A stretch of 64,000 nt of DNA from assembly GCA_900319035.1 (NCBI GenBank), contig ONMU01000005.1:82524-146523 (forward strand), written 5' to 3'. Below are positions 16,866 to 23,860 of the stretch, in pieces. The translations under genes and the position numbers were made by a program. Under the pieces are notes generated by a model. It did not search any database and was not told the DNA's origin. It saw only the letters and a list, made by a program, of their open reading frames with translations. The number at the start of each line of letters is the position of its first letter. The first letter of the stretch is position 1. This DNA comes from an uncultured Bacteroidales bacterium (lineage in GTDB: Bacteria > Bacteroidota > Bacteroidia > Bacteroidales > Paludibacteraceae).

Positions 16866-16907
16866 GTAATTCGTAATTCTTAATTTTTAATTTTTAATTT
16901 TTAATTC
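16866..16907. repeat. heptamer repeat, units GTAATTC/TTAATTT, 6 units
   Basis: GTAATTC twice, then TTAATTT three times, then TTAATTC. It fills the junction between fmt and the HD-domain gene and overlaps the expected start of the latter. Confidence 0.9.
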
Positions 16908-17840
16908 TCAATGTATTCCATTGAGGAATGACCGTGCGTCCATTCTCTTTTTCCCTGGTACTTGCAGTTCCAGTATGCGAACCGCGCCTTCCTTGCACGG
17001 CACGATGATGGAAGATTTGTCCATTGTCCATTGTCCATTGTCCATTGTCTCAACGGCAAATATTTTCGCGTTTTCGAAAATATTTCCGTTGATATTGAGG
17101 TTCGTCCATGCGGCAGGGTAAGGGCTGAGTCCGCGTACGAAATTATGTACCTGCTCCGCCGTCATCCGGTCGAAATGAATCTCGCAGTCTTCTTTGAAGA
17201 TCTTCGGCGCAGGACGTAACTCCGCTACCTCCGGTTGCGGAGTAGTGGGTACTGCAATGCCTTTGTTCTCGCAATCGATAATCAGATCCACCGTGCGGGT
17301 GACCATCTCCTTGCTGAGCTCCATCAGTCTATCGTGTACCGAGCCCACGTTCTCGTCTTCGCCGATAGGAATACGTTCCTGCAGGATCATGTTGCCCGTG
17401 TCGATCTCATGTTTGAGCATGAAGGTCGTCAGACCGGTTTCGCGGTCTCCGTTCATGACTGCCCAGTTAATCGGCGCTGCGCCTCGGTACTGCGGCAGTA
17501 AGGAACCGTGGATATTGAAGGTGCCTAAACGGGGCATCGTCCAAACGACCTCCGGCAACATCCGGAACGCCACTACTATCTGCAAGTCCGCATGGTACGA
17601 GCGCAGTTCTTCGATGAACGCCTCGTCTTTGAGTTTCTCGGGCTGCAAAACCGGCAGTCCTACCTCCAAGGCGTATTTCTTGACATCCGAATACTGCACC
17701 TGATGACCTCTTCCTGCCGGTTTGTCCGGCATCGTCACCACGGCTACTACGTTATATCCCCCTTCTACTAAGGTCCGCAGGCTCGCCACCGCAAACTCCG
17801 GTGTGCCTAAATATACTATTCTTAAATCTCTCTTTGTCAT
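16908..17840 (-). CDS. fmt: methionyl-tRNA formyltransferase
   Basis: Fmt formylates initiator Met-tRNA using 10-formyl-THF. The N-terminal catalytic domain shows YLGTPEFAVASL at the start, the catalytic NIHGSLLPQYRGAAPINWA (about 108-126) and TGLTTFMLKHEIDTGNMI, and the C-terminal OB-like domain ends near the stop. In the C-terminal domain a VETMDNGQWTMDKSS stretch is encoded by five heptamer units (17017-17051). The length of 310 is normal. It precedes the HD-domain gene on the same strand. Confidence 0.96.
   Translation of the reverse strand: MTKRDLRIVYLGTPEFAVASLRTLVEGGYNVVAVVTMPDKPAGRGHQVQYSDVKKYALEVGLPVLQPEKLKDEAFIEELRSYHADLQIVVAFRMLPEVVWTMPRLGTFNIHGSLLPQYRGAAPINWAVMNGDRETGLTTFMLKHEIDTGNMILQERIPIGEDENVGSVHDRLMELSKEMVTRTVDLIIDCENKGIAVPTTPQPEVAELRPAPKIFKEDCEIHFDRMTAEQVHNFVRGLSPYPAAWTNLNINGNIFENAKIFAVETMDNGQWTMDKSSIIVPCKEGAVRILELQVPGKKRMDARSFLNGIH
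17017..17051. repeat. heptamer repeat inside fmt, unit TTGTCCA, 5 units
   Basis: TTGTCCA four times and TTGTCTC. Coding strand product MDNGQWTMD, inserted in a C-terminal loop. Confidence 0.93.
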
Positions 17841-17845
17841 AACAA

Positions 17846-17899
17846 CTTAACGTTTTTTCGACAGAAAAAACCATTTTAACTCTTTAACTATTTAACGTC
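17846..17899. repeat. TTAACGTTTT...AAAACCATTTTAAC repeat between lgt and fmt
   Basis: A variant of the 8679 and 9674 palindromic repeats (AACGTTTTTTCGACAGAAAA, CCATTTTAAC, TTTAACTATTTAACG). It provides the last codons and stop of lgt. Confidence 0.7.
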
Positions 17900-18802
17900 T
17901 TGATACTTTGGATCAAGACTCTTCGGTCGTTTATCCACTACCGGGCTAAGCGGTCTCCTATACGCGCGTATAATAAGGTATATAGCCAATACGATAAACG
18001 GCAGGCTGAGGAGCTGACCCATATTCAAGAGATGTCCGGCTTCGAAAGCCTCTTGGTCGTTTTTGATGAACTCCAATAGGAACCGCACGCCGAAGATGAT
18101 GAGGAAGAACACACCGAGCAGCAGTCCTTCACGACGACGCGCATCGGTCTTCCAGTACATAGGCCACGTGATACAGAACGCCGCTAAGCAGTACAGCATC
18201 TCGTATATCTGCGTCGGATGACAGGGCACTGTCTGACCGTCTCGTACGAAGATAAATCCCCACGGCAGATCAGTCGGTCCGCCGTAGATCTCGCTGTTGA
18301 ACAAGTTGCCTAAACGAATCAGAAAACCCGTGACGCACACACCTACACAGAGCCGGTCTAAGATCCACAGCCACGTGGTGCCGAACTGCGGATAGCGGCT
18401 GAACTTATACTTATTGAGCAAGGCAGCTGCAGCGATGATGCCGAGCGTTCCGCCGTGACTTGCCAAACCGCCTTCCCAGATCTTAAGCATCCATAAGGGG
18501 TGCTCAATATAGGGGTTGCGGTACGTAAACTCCATGCCAAACAAGTACCACGGGTTGCCGTATTGATGCCATTCGTAGAAAAGGCAATGCCCCAGACGCG
18601 CACCAACAATGGCGCCTATCGTGATCCAGAAAAAGAGCTGGTCAGACCATTCTGCCGGGCAGTTCTCCCGTTTGTACATCCGCTCATTGATCACCCAACA
18701 AACATAGATACCGATTGCCCACAGCAACCCGTACCATCGTATTCCTCCGTCTCCGAAATGAATAAGTATCGGATCTACATCCCAAGTAATAAAATTAAGC
18801 AT
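17888..18802 (-). CDS. lgt: phosphatidylglycerol-prolipoprotein diacylglyceryl transferase
   Basis: Lgt attaches diacylglycerol to the lipobox Cys of prolipoproteins at the inner membrane. Seven or so hydrophobic helices are visible. Family marks are GGLASHGGTLG (about 138-148), RLGNLFNSEIYG (about 188-199) and HPTQIYEMLY. The length of 304 is typical. The C-terminal end (DVK) lies in a dispersed repeat. It lies between nadK, 3 bases upstream, and fmt. Several lipoproteins in this window depend on it. Confidence 0.96.
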   Translation of the reverse strand: MLNFITWDVDPILIHFGDGGIRWYGLLWAIGIYVCWVINERMYKRENCPAEWSDQLFFWITIGAIVGARLGHCLFYEWHQYGNPWYLFGMEFTYRNPYIEHPLWMLKIWEGGLASHGGTLGIIAAAALLNKYKFSRYPQFGTTWLWILDRLCVGVCVTGFLIRLGNLFNSEIYGGPTDLPWGFIFVRDGQTVPCHPTQIYEMLYCLAAFCITWPMYWKTDARRREGLLLGVFFLIIFGVRFLLEFIKNDQEAFEAGHLLNMGQLLSLPFIVLAIYLIIRAYRRPLSPVVDKRPKSLDPKYQDVK

Positions 18803-18805
18803 TGT

Positions 18806-19741
18806 TTATCGTCCCCAATTAAGTTTTGCTTTGAGCGAATTCAAGAAACTGTTGTCGCCTATCTGTACCACCTTGGTGGTGTAGTTAGCGCGCTCTACGT
18901 GCAGCGTGAGATCCGTACTGAGGCTCTGACTGCGACCGTCCACCGATACCATGAACGCATCGTAGCGGCTCGTGACGCGGATGTCGAATTGCCAATCGTC
19001 CGGCACTACCAGCGGCTTGACCGTCAGGCTGTGCGGTGCGATAGGTGTGAGGATGATACCTCGGCTCTGCGGTGCCATCAGAGGACCACCGATAGAGAGG
19101 TTATACGCCGTGCTACCCGTCGGAGTAGCAATCACCAGACCATCGGAATTATAGGTGTGCAGGTACTCACCGTTCACCTTCAGCTCTATTTGCAGCATAC
19201 TACTTAATCCCTCTTTGAGGATAGCGATCTCGTTCAGACCGTTCGGCGCCATGATCAGACCATCGCGACGAGCTCCGTCTTTGTCAATCACACTCACGTT
19301 CAGCAGACTGCGCTGCTCGATCGTGTATTCGCCTGCCATCAGTTTATGAAGGATATTATCTACATCGCACGCCTGTACCTCTGCCAAGAATCCTAAATGT
19401 CCGCAGTTGATACCTACGATAGGAATATTCTTGTCTCCTATAGCTGCGGCACTGGTCAGGAATGTACCATCACCACCTACCGAGAGGGCGAAGTCAATCG
19501 GTTCGCGTTCGTTGCTCGACGACTCATCATCGTTCATCGAGACATCATTGATAAACCCGTCGTTGAAAACCGGATACTCGCGAAGGTTCAGCTCTTGACG
19601 CAATTCCTGCGACAGTACTACTTGCAGATCGTTCTCGCTAAGCGAGTTGTCCTGCCTGTACTGCGCCAAAAACGCCAAGATATGCTGTACTTCCTGCAGC
19701 GTCTCGGATTTCATCGCGTTTCCAAAAATAGCTATTATCAT
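18806..19741 (-). CDS. nadK: NAD kinase
   Basis: NadK makes NADP from NAD and ATP. The GGDGTFL motif (about 88-94), GINCGHLGFLAEV (about 106-118) and the NADP-site strand region with TPTGSTAYNLSIGGPL are all present. The length of 311 residues is a little above average owing to an acidic segment before the GGDGT motif (NDDESSSNEREP). It is divergent from pdxJ, which is a usual Bacteroidales neighbourhood, and heads the nadK-lgt-fmt-HD operon. Confidence 0.96.
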   Translation of the reverse strand: MIIAIFGNAMKSETLQEVQHILAFLAQYRQDNSLSENDLQVVLSQELRQELNLREYPVFNDGFINDVSMNDDESSSNEREPIDFALSVGGDGTFLTSAAAIGDKNIPIVGINCGHLGFLAEVQACDVDNILHKLMAGEYTIEQRSLLNVSVIDKDGARRDGLIMAPNGLNEIAILKEGLSSMLQIELKVNGEYLHTYNSDGLVIATPTGSTAYNLSIGGPLMAPQSRGIILTPIAPHSLTVKPLVVPDDWQFDIRVTSRYDAFMVSVDGRSQSLSTDLTLHVERANYTTKVVQIGDNSFLNSLKAKLNWGR

Positions 19742-19762
19742 GTTTTTTCACTTTTGCGGCTG

Positions 19763-19794
19763 CAAAAGTACTGCTTTTTTCTGACATATGCAAA
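19763..19794 (-). promoter_or_regulatory. promoter of nadK
   Basis: Minus strand TTTG at 19791-19794 and TACTTTTG at 19763-19770, spacing 20, CATATGTC after the -33 box. The predicted leader is about 15 bases. Confidence 0.88.
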
Positions 19795-19828
19795 TTTTTG
19801 TAGATTTTTCTAAATACCTTTCTAAAAA

Positions 19829-19860
19829 TTTGCATATTTCAAAAATATTTTGTACCTTTG
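19829..19860 (+). promoter_or_regulatory. promoter of pdxJ-exbB-exbD-tonB
   Basis: TTTG at 19829-19832 and TACCTTTG at 19853-19860, spacing 20, with CATATTTCAAA after the -33 box. It overlaps the longer reading frame of pdxJ and so supports the start at 19882. Confidence 0.9.
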
Positions 19861-19881
19861 CAGCGTTTTTTAAAAACAACT

Positions 19882-20595
19882 ATGACGAAATTAAGCGTAA
19901 ACATCAACAAGGTGGCCACATTGCGCAATGCGCGTGGTGGAAATGTGCCTGACGTTCAGCGTTTTGCAGTGGACTGCGAGCTGTTTGGTGCGCAGGGTAT
20001 TACCGTTCATCCGCGTCCGGACGAACGGCATATTCGTAAGGAGGACGTGTACGTGCTCAAGTCGATGGTGACTACGGAGCTCAATATCGAGGGAAATCCG
20101 ACGGATGATTTCTTGGCTCTGGTGACGGATGTCAAGCCGACGCAGGTCACTCTTGTGCCCGATGATCCTTCGCAGCTGACCTCTAATCACGGTTACGACA
20201 CACGTAGGCATCTTCATTTTCTGAAAGGTGTAGTGAATCATCTGCACGCCTATCGGATGCGTGTGAGTATCTTTGTGGATCCCGATCCCGTGATGGTGGA
20301 GTACGCGCTGCGTACGGGCGCTGACCGCGTGGAGCTCTATACGGGTCCTTATGCCGAGATGTTTGAGACGGATCCCAAACGTGCGATAGAGAAATACCGT
20401 GCTGCGGCGGAGAAAGCGCACGAGTTAGGGCTTGGTCTCAATGCCGGACATGACCTCAATCTCAAGAACCTCAAGCCTTTCATCAAGGCGTTCCCTTGGA
20501 CAGCAGAGGTCTCTATCGGTCACGCCATCATCTGTGATGCGCTCTATTTGGGTATCCAAGAAACAATCCAAGAATATTTAGATTTATTGAAATAA
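19882..20595 (+). CDS. pdxJ: pyridoxine 5'-phosphate synthase
   Basis: PdxJ condenses 1-deoxyxylulose 5-phosphate with aminoacetone 3-phosphate to give PNP in DXP-dependent vitamin B6 synthesis. The start LSVNINKVATLRNARGG, the ITVHPRPDERHI segment and the C-terminal GHDLNLKNL and VSIGHAIICDAL regions are characteristic. From ATG 19882 it has 237 residues, the standard size. DXP comes from Dxs, encoded at 29917-31878. It is followed 1 base later by exbB. Confidence 0.97.
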   Translation: MTKLSVNINKVATLRNARGGNVPDVQRFAVDCELFGAQGITVHPRPDERHIRKEDVYVLKSMVTTELNIEGNPTDDFLALVTDVKPTQVTLVPDDPSQLTSNHGYDTRRHLHFLKGVVNHLHAYRMRVSIFVDPDPVMVEYALRTGADRVELYTGPYAEMFETDPKRAIEKYRAAAEKAHELGLGLNAGHDLNLKNLKPFIKAFPWTAEVSIGHAIICDALYLGIQETIQEYLDLLK

Positions 20596-20596
20596 T

Positions 20597-21286
20597 ATGT
20601 TATTACAAATTGACACATTAGCTGCCGTACAGGAAGAGATGGCAGCAATCGAAGAAACTACGCAGTCTATCAATCTGTTTGAAATGGCGCAATATGGAGG
20701 TTGGATCATGATCATTCTGGCGATCCTCCTTGCCGGCGCATGTTATATTTTCATTGAGCGTCTTGTGGTCATCAAACAGGCTACGCAGGAGGACAAGTCC
20801 TTCATGGATCGTATTCGCGATTATATCCATGAGGGTAAGATCGACTCTGCGCTCAATCTCTGCAAGCAGACCGACACCCCTTCTGCGCACATGATTGAGA
20901 AAGGTATCACGCGTATCGGTCGTCCGATGCAGGATGTGCAGGTGGCTATTGAGAACGTTGGTAACTTAGAGGTCGGCAAGTTGGAGAAAGGGCTTGTCAT
21001 CATGGCGACCATCGCCGGTGGTGCTCCGATGCTTGGTTTCCTTGGTACTGTATTAGGTATGGTGCAGACGTTCTATAACATGGCGCAGACATCCGGCGGC
21101 ATCATCGAGATGAGCGCCCTCTCCACCGGTATGTATCAGGCGATGGTAACGACCATCGGCGGTCTGATCGTTGGTATCTTGGCGATGTTTGCCTATAACT
21201 ATCTCGTCTCGCGTATCGACCGCGTCGTTCGTCTCTTGGAGAGCCGTACCTTGGAGTTCATGGACCTGCTCAACGAACCGGCGTAA
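20597..21286 (+). CDS. exbB: MotA/TolQ/ExbB proton channel family protein
   Basis: The inner-membrane ExbB subunit couples proton flow to TonB. Three hydrophobic segments are visible (about 35-55, 135-160 and 175-200) with the family pattern ATIAGGAPMLGFLGTVLGMVQTF and TTIGGLIVGILAMFAYN. The length of 229 is typical. It is followed by exbD and tonB, forming a full energy-transducing complex for outer-membrane receptors. Confidence 0.94.
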   Translation: MLLQIDTLAAVQEEMAAIEETTQSINLFEMAQYGGWIMIILAILLAGACYIFIERLVVIKQATQEDKSFMDRIRDYIHEGKIDSALNLCKQTDTPSAHMIEKGITRIGRPMQDVQVAIENVGNLEVGKLEKGLVIMATIAGGAPMLGFLGTVLGMVQTFYNMAQTSGGIIEMSALSTGMYQAMVTTIGGLIVGILAMFAYNYLVSRIDRVVRLLESRTLEFMDLLNEPA

Positions 21287-21288
21287 CA

Positions 21289-21323
21289 ATCTCAAACCTT
21301 CAAACAATTTCAAACTTTCAAAC
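21289..21323. repeat. short tandem repeat, unit about TTTCAAAC, between exbB and exbD
   Basis: CTCAAAC, CTTCAAAC, AATTTCAAAC, TTTCAAAC, ending one base before the exbD ATG. Confidence 0.75.
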
Positions 21324-21324
21324 T

Positions 21325-21732
21325 ATGTCTTTGAAAAAGAGAAATAGGGTAGAAGCGACTTTTGCGATGAGCTCCATGACGGACTTGGTGTTCCTCTTAC
21401 TCCTGTTCTTCGTCATGGCATCCACACTGTCTTCGCCCAATGATATTAAGATCAATCTGCCTACTTCCCGTTCGCAGAAGGTGACCCGTCCGCAAGTAGC
21501 GAAAGTGTCGATTGACAATCTCGGTAATTACTTTGTGGCACTGGGCAAGGAGAAACCGATCCCTGTCGATCCCGATAATCTGGAGGGTTACCTCAGCCGT
21601 GTGCAGGCAGCTGACTCCACGACCTATATAGCCCTTCATGCCGATCAGGATGTAGCGTACAAAGAGGTGGTACGTGTGCTCGATATAGCTAACCAGCATC
21701 ATATGAAGCTGGTGGTAGCTACGAAACGTTAA
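21325..21732 (+). CDS. exbD: ExbD/TolR family biopolymer transport protein
   Basis: A 135-residue protein with a short cytoplasmic start, one membrane helix (TDLVFLLLLFFVMAST, with the conserved Asp at its head) and a periplasmic domain. It partners ExbB and TonB in the same operon. Confidence 0.93.
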   Translation: MSLKKRNRVEATFAMSSMTDLVFLLLLFFVMASTLSSPNDIKINLPTSRSQKVTRPQVAKVSIDNLGNYFVALGKEKPIPVDPDNLEGYLSRVQAADSTTYIALHADQDVAYKEVVRVLDIANQHHMKLVVATKR

Positions 21733-21739
21733 TAACCTA

Positions 21740-21759
21740 TCCGCCAAGTTTGGCGGATC
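21740..21759. repeat. perfect 9-bp inverted repeat ATCCGCCAA-gt-TTGGCGGAT
   Basis: The hairpin lies between exbD and the tonB ATG. A related one (ATCCGC-ttg-GCGGAT) spans the stop region of the ABC ATPase gene at 36135-36149. It has no T run, so a terminator role is not supported. Confidence 0.75.
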
Positions 21760-21764
21760 ATCAC

Positions 21765-22577
21765 ATGACAAAGAAACAAAAACGACATACTATCGCATCT
21801 ATCGGAACGGTACTTTTTATGATCTTACTGTTCCTGTTGCTATGGTTTATCAAGCTGACCGCCTTCAAACCCGAAGAGGAAGAAGGTGTCGAGGTAGCTT
21901 TCGGCGAAGTGGCTGATGCCGGAGGTTACATGGCGGAGCAGTCGGAGGCAGTGCCGATGCCTGCACCCGTACCTGCAGCACCGCAGTCTGCTTCTTCTCC
22001 TTCGGACAATGATCTGATGACCCAAGAGGACGAAGAATCGTTGGCTTTGCGCCGTGAGCAGGAGAAGAAAGAGCGTGAACGCAAAGAAGCCGAGGCGGCT
22101 GAGAAACAACGTCAGCGTGAGGAGCAGGCACGGCTCGAAGAGGAGCGTAAGGCGCGTGAGGCAGCCGAGGCGGCACAACGTGCCAAAGAAGCCGAAGCTA
22201 TAGCAAAGGCTAATCAGTTCGGTTCGCTCTTTGGACAAACGGGTAATACCCAAGGCTCCGGAAGTAGCCAAGGTTCCGGACAGCGAGGCAATCCTGTGGG
22301 ACACGGTTCGGTAGGAGGTAACTCGTGGAGCCTTGCCGGTCGTGGTATCAAAGGTACTCTGCCGCAACCGTCCAATGACTTCAAGCAAGAAGGAAAAGTA
22401 GTGGTACGAATCCGTGTAAACGCAGCCGGACAGGTAAAGGAAGCTACTATCATCGGCGGCGATGTGTCGGATAAACAAACCCAACAACTGGCTCTTGATG
22501 CAGCGCGTAAGGCGAAGTTCACGGAGGGCGAGCATGATCAGATCGGAACAATCACCTATATATTTAAATTAAACTAA
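21765..22577 (+). CDS. tonB: TonB-like energy transducer
   Basis: One N-terminal membrane helix (ASIGTVLFMILLFLLLWFI), an acidic linker, a long Arg/Lys/Glu/Ala-rich helical rod (about 85-145), a Gly/Ser/Gln linker (GSGSSQGSGQRG) and a C-terminal TonB domain (VVVRIRVNAAGQVKEATI...). I chose ATG 21765 (270 residues) over a TTG at 21750, which lies in a hairpin. It completes the ExbB-ExbD-TonB complex. Confidence 0.88.
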   Translation: MTKKQKRHTIASIGTVLFMILLFLLLWFIKLTAFKPEEEEGVEVAFGEVADAGGYMAEQSEAVPMPAPVPAAPQSASSPSDNDLMTQEDEESLALRREQEKKERERKEAEAAEKQRQREEQARLEEERKAREAAEAAQRAKEAEAIAKANQFGSLFGQTGNTQGSGSSQGSGQRGNPVGHGSVGGNSWSLAGRGIKGTLPQPSNDFKQEGKVVVRIRVNAAGQVKEATIIGGDVSDKQTQQLALDAARKAKFTEGEHDQIGTITYIFKLN

Positions 22578-22579
22578 TT

Positions 22580-22635
22580 AGTCAGATGGTCAAATCAATG
22601 ACCAAATGGTAAATGATTAAATCGTAAATGACTTT
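22580..22635. repeat. heptamer-like repeat, unit AAATGGT/AAATGAT
   Basis: AGATGGTCAAATCAATGACC followed by AAATGGT, AAATGAT, TAAATCGT, AAATGAC. It fills the spacer before the DJ-1 gene. Confidence 0.75.
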
Positions 22636-23163
22636 ATGAATTATCTCTTTCTTGACAATGGTTTTGAGGAAATCGAAGCAATCACCACTATCGATTTACT
22701 GCGTCGCGCGAACATCGCGCTGACGACTGTTTCCGTAACCGGTAATCCCATGGTTCTTGGGGCGCATAACATCGCCGTAGAAGCCGATGGTCTTCTGGAT
22801 AAGATCGACTTCTCGGATGCCGAGATGCTCATCCTGCCGGGAGGACAAACCAAACTCGGTGAATATTCCGCATTGTGCGATCTGTTAGTGGAACATAACA
22901 AAGCAGATAAACTGATAGCTGCTATCTGTGCCGCTCCGTCGGTATTGGGTAAACTCGGTATCTTGGAGGGCAAGCAGGCTACCTGTTATCCGGGATTCCA
23001 AGATGCGTTAGGGGAAAGTTATGTGGGAGGTCTGGTGGTGGAGTCCAAGAATGTGATCACAGCCAAAGGACCCGGCTTGAGTGCCGATTTCGCTTTCTGT
23101 ATCATTGAGCGTCTCAAAGGCTCCGATGTAGCCGACGCGGTATATGATGCAGCGCAGTATTAA
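22636..23163 (+). CDS. DJ-1/PfpI family protein
   Basis: A 175-residue cytoplasmic protein of the DJ-1 superfamily. The nucleophilic elbow Cys sits in IAAICAAPSVLGKLG (about 93-107), and the acidic partner is in the N-terminal FLDNGFEEIEAI. Members act as stress chaperones, glyoxalase-like enzymes or have unknown roles; the sequence does not decide among them. The stop overlaps the convergent coaE stop by 4 bases. Confidence 0.92.
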   Translation: MNYLFLDNGFEEIEAITTIDLLRRANIALTTVSVTGNPMVLGAHNIAVEADGLLDKIDFSDAEMLILPGGQTKLGEYSALCDLLVEHNKADKLIAAICAAPSVLGKLGILEGKQATCYPGFQDALGESYVGGLVVESKNVITAKGPGLSADFAFCIIERLKGSDVADAVYDAAQY

Positions 23164-23795
23164 GAGAGAAACTGAATGATCTCGTTCGCGAGATCGGAGA
23201 TAGAAGTCCTACCATCATTGATGATGGTCAGGACTTTTTTTGTTGCCTTTTGCTCATCAGTAGGATGGAACTGTTGTGCGCGCATACGCGCGCGTACCTT
23301 ATTGATATGCTCCTCCGTCGCGTCTCCATGGTAGTCGCGTGCGATCGTTCGTTGAAGCCGTACCTCTTCCGGTGCATCCACCACTACGATCCTGTCGCAT
23401 AAGCTGTCTATACCTGCCTCAAAGAGAATAGCCGACTCCACGAAGAGCACGCTGAACTCTGAATTCTGAACTCTGAATTCTGAACTCTGAACTCTGATCT
23501 CTTCCTTGACCGCCGGATGAACGATTGCATTGAGTTGCTGTAATAACTCGGGTTCGGCAAAGACCCGCTGCGAGACATAAGAGGTGTTGTAACTGCCGGT
23601 GAAAGGATGTTGAGGCGAAGGCACGAACGCCTCGGTGCCCAAGAGCGCAATGATGGCTTTGCGAACCTCTGCGTTCTCCACAATGATCCGTTTGGCTTCT
23701 CTATCGCAGTCATAGACCGCGTAGCCACGTGCAGCTAAAACCTGCACAATAGTGGATTTACCACTTCCGATACCTCCTGTGATGCCTACTAACAT
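23160..23795 (-). CDS. coaE: dephospho-CoA kinase
   Basis: CoaE phosphorylates dephospho-CoA, the last step of coenzyme A synthesis. The P-loop GITGGIGSGKST is at the start, followed by DCDREAKRI and the LVESAILFEAG-like stretch, read here as LFVESAILFEAGID. Before that last motif a SSEFRVQNSEFS peptide is inserted, encoded by seven perfect heptamer units. The total of 211 residues remains near normal. It is the last gene of the dxs operon. Confidence 0.95.
   Translation of the reverse strand: MLVGITGGIGSGKSTIVQVLAARGYAVYDCDREAKRIIVENAEVRKAIIALLGTEAFVPSPQHPFTGSYNTSYVSQRVFAEPELLQQLNAIVHPAVKEEIRVQSSEFRVQNSEFSVLFVESAILFEAGIDSLCDRIVVVDAPEEVRLQRTIARDYHGDATEEHINKVRARMRAQQFHPTDEQKATKKVLTIINDGRTSISDLANEIIQFLS
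23452..23500. repeat. heptamer repeat inside coaE, unit CTGAAYT, 7 units
   Basis: CTGAACT and CTGAATT alternate with no interruption through six units, plus CTGATCT. The coding-strand product has a seven-residue period (SSEFRVQ, NSEF). This is the most regular block in the window. Confidence 0.95.
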
Positions 23796-23810
23796 ATTTT
23801 GTCTTTATTC

Positions 23811-23860
23811 TTTTAGCGAAGCGGTCTTTGCTCTTTCAGCGTAGCGGTCTAAAACTGAAA
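23811..23860. repeat. AGCGAAGCGGTC-type repeat between coaE and the MBOAT gene
   Basis: TTTTAGCGAAGCGGTCTTTG and CTTTCAGCGTAGCGGTCTAA are two copies. The block writes the last residues and stop (23849-23851) of the MBOAT gene. Confidence 0.7.
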
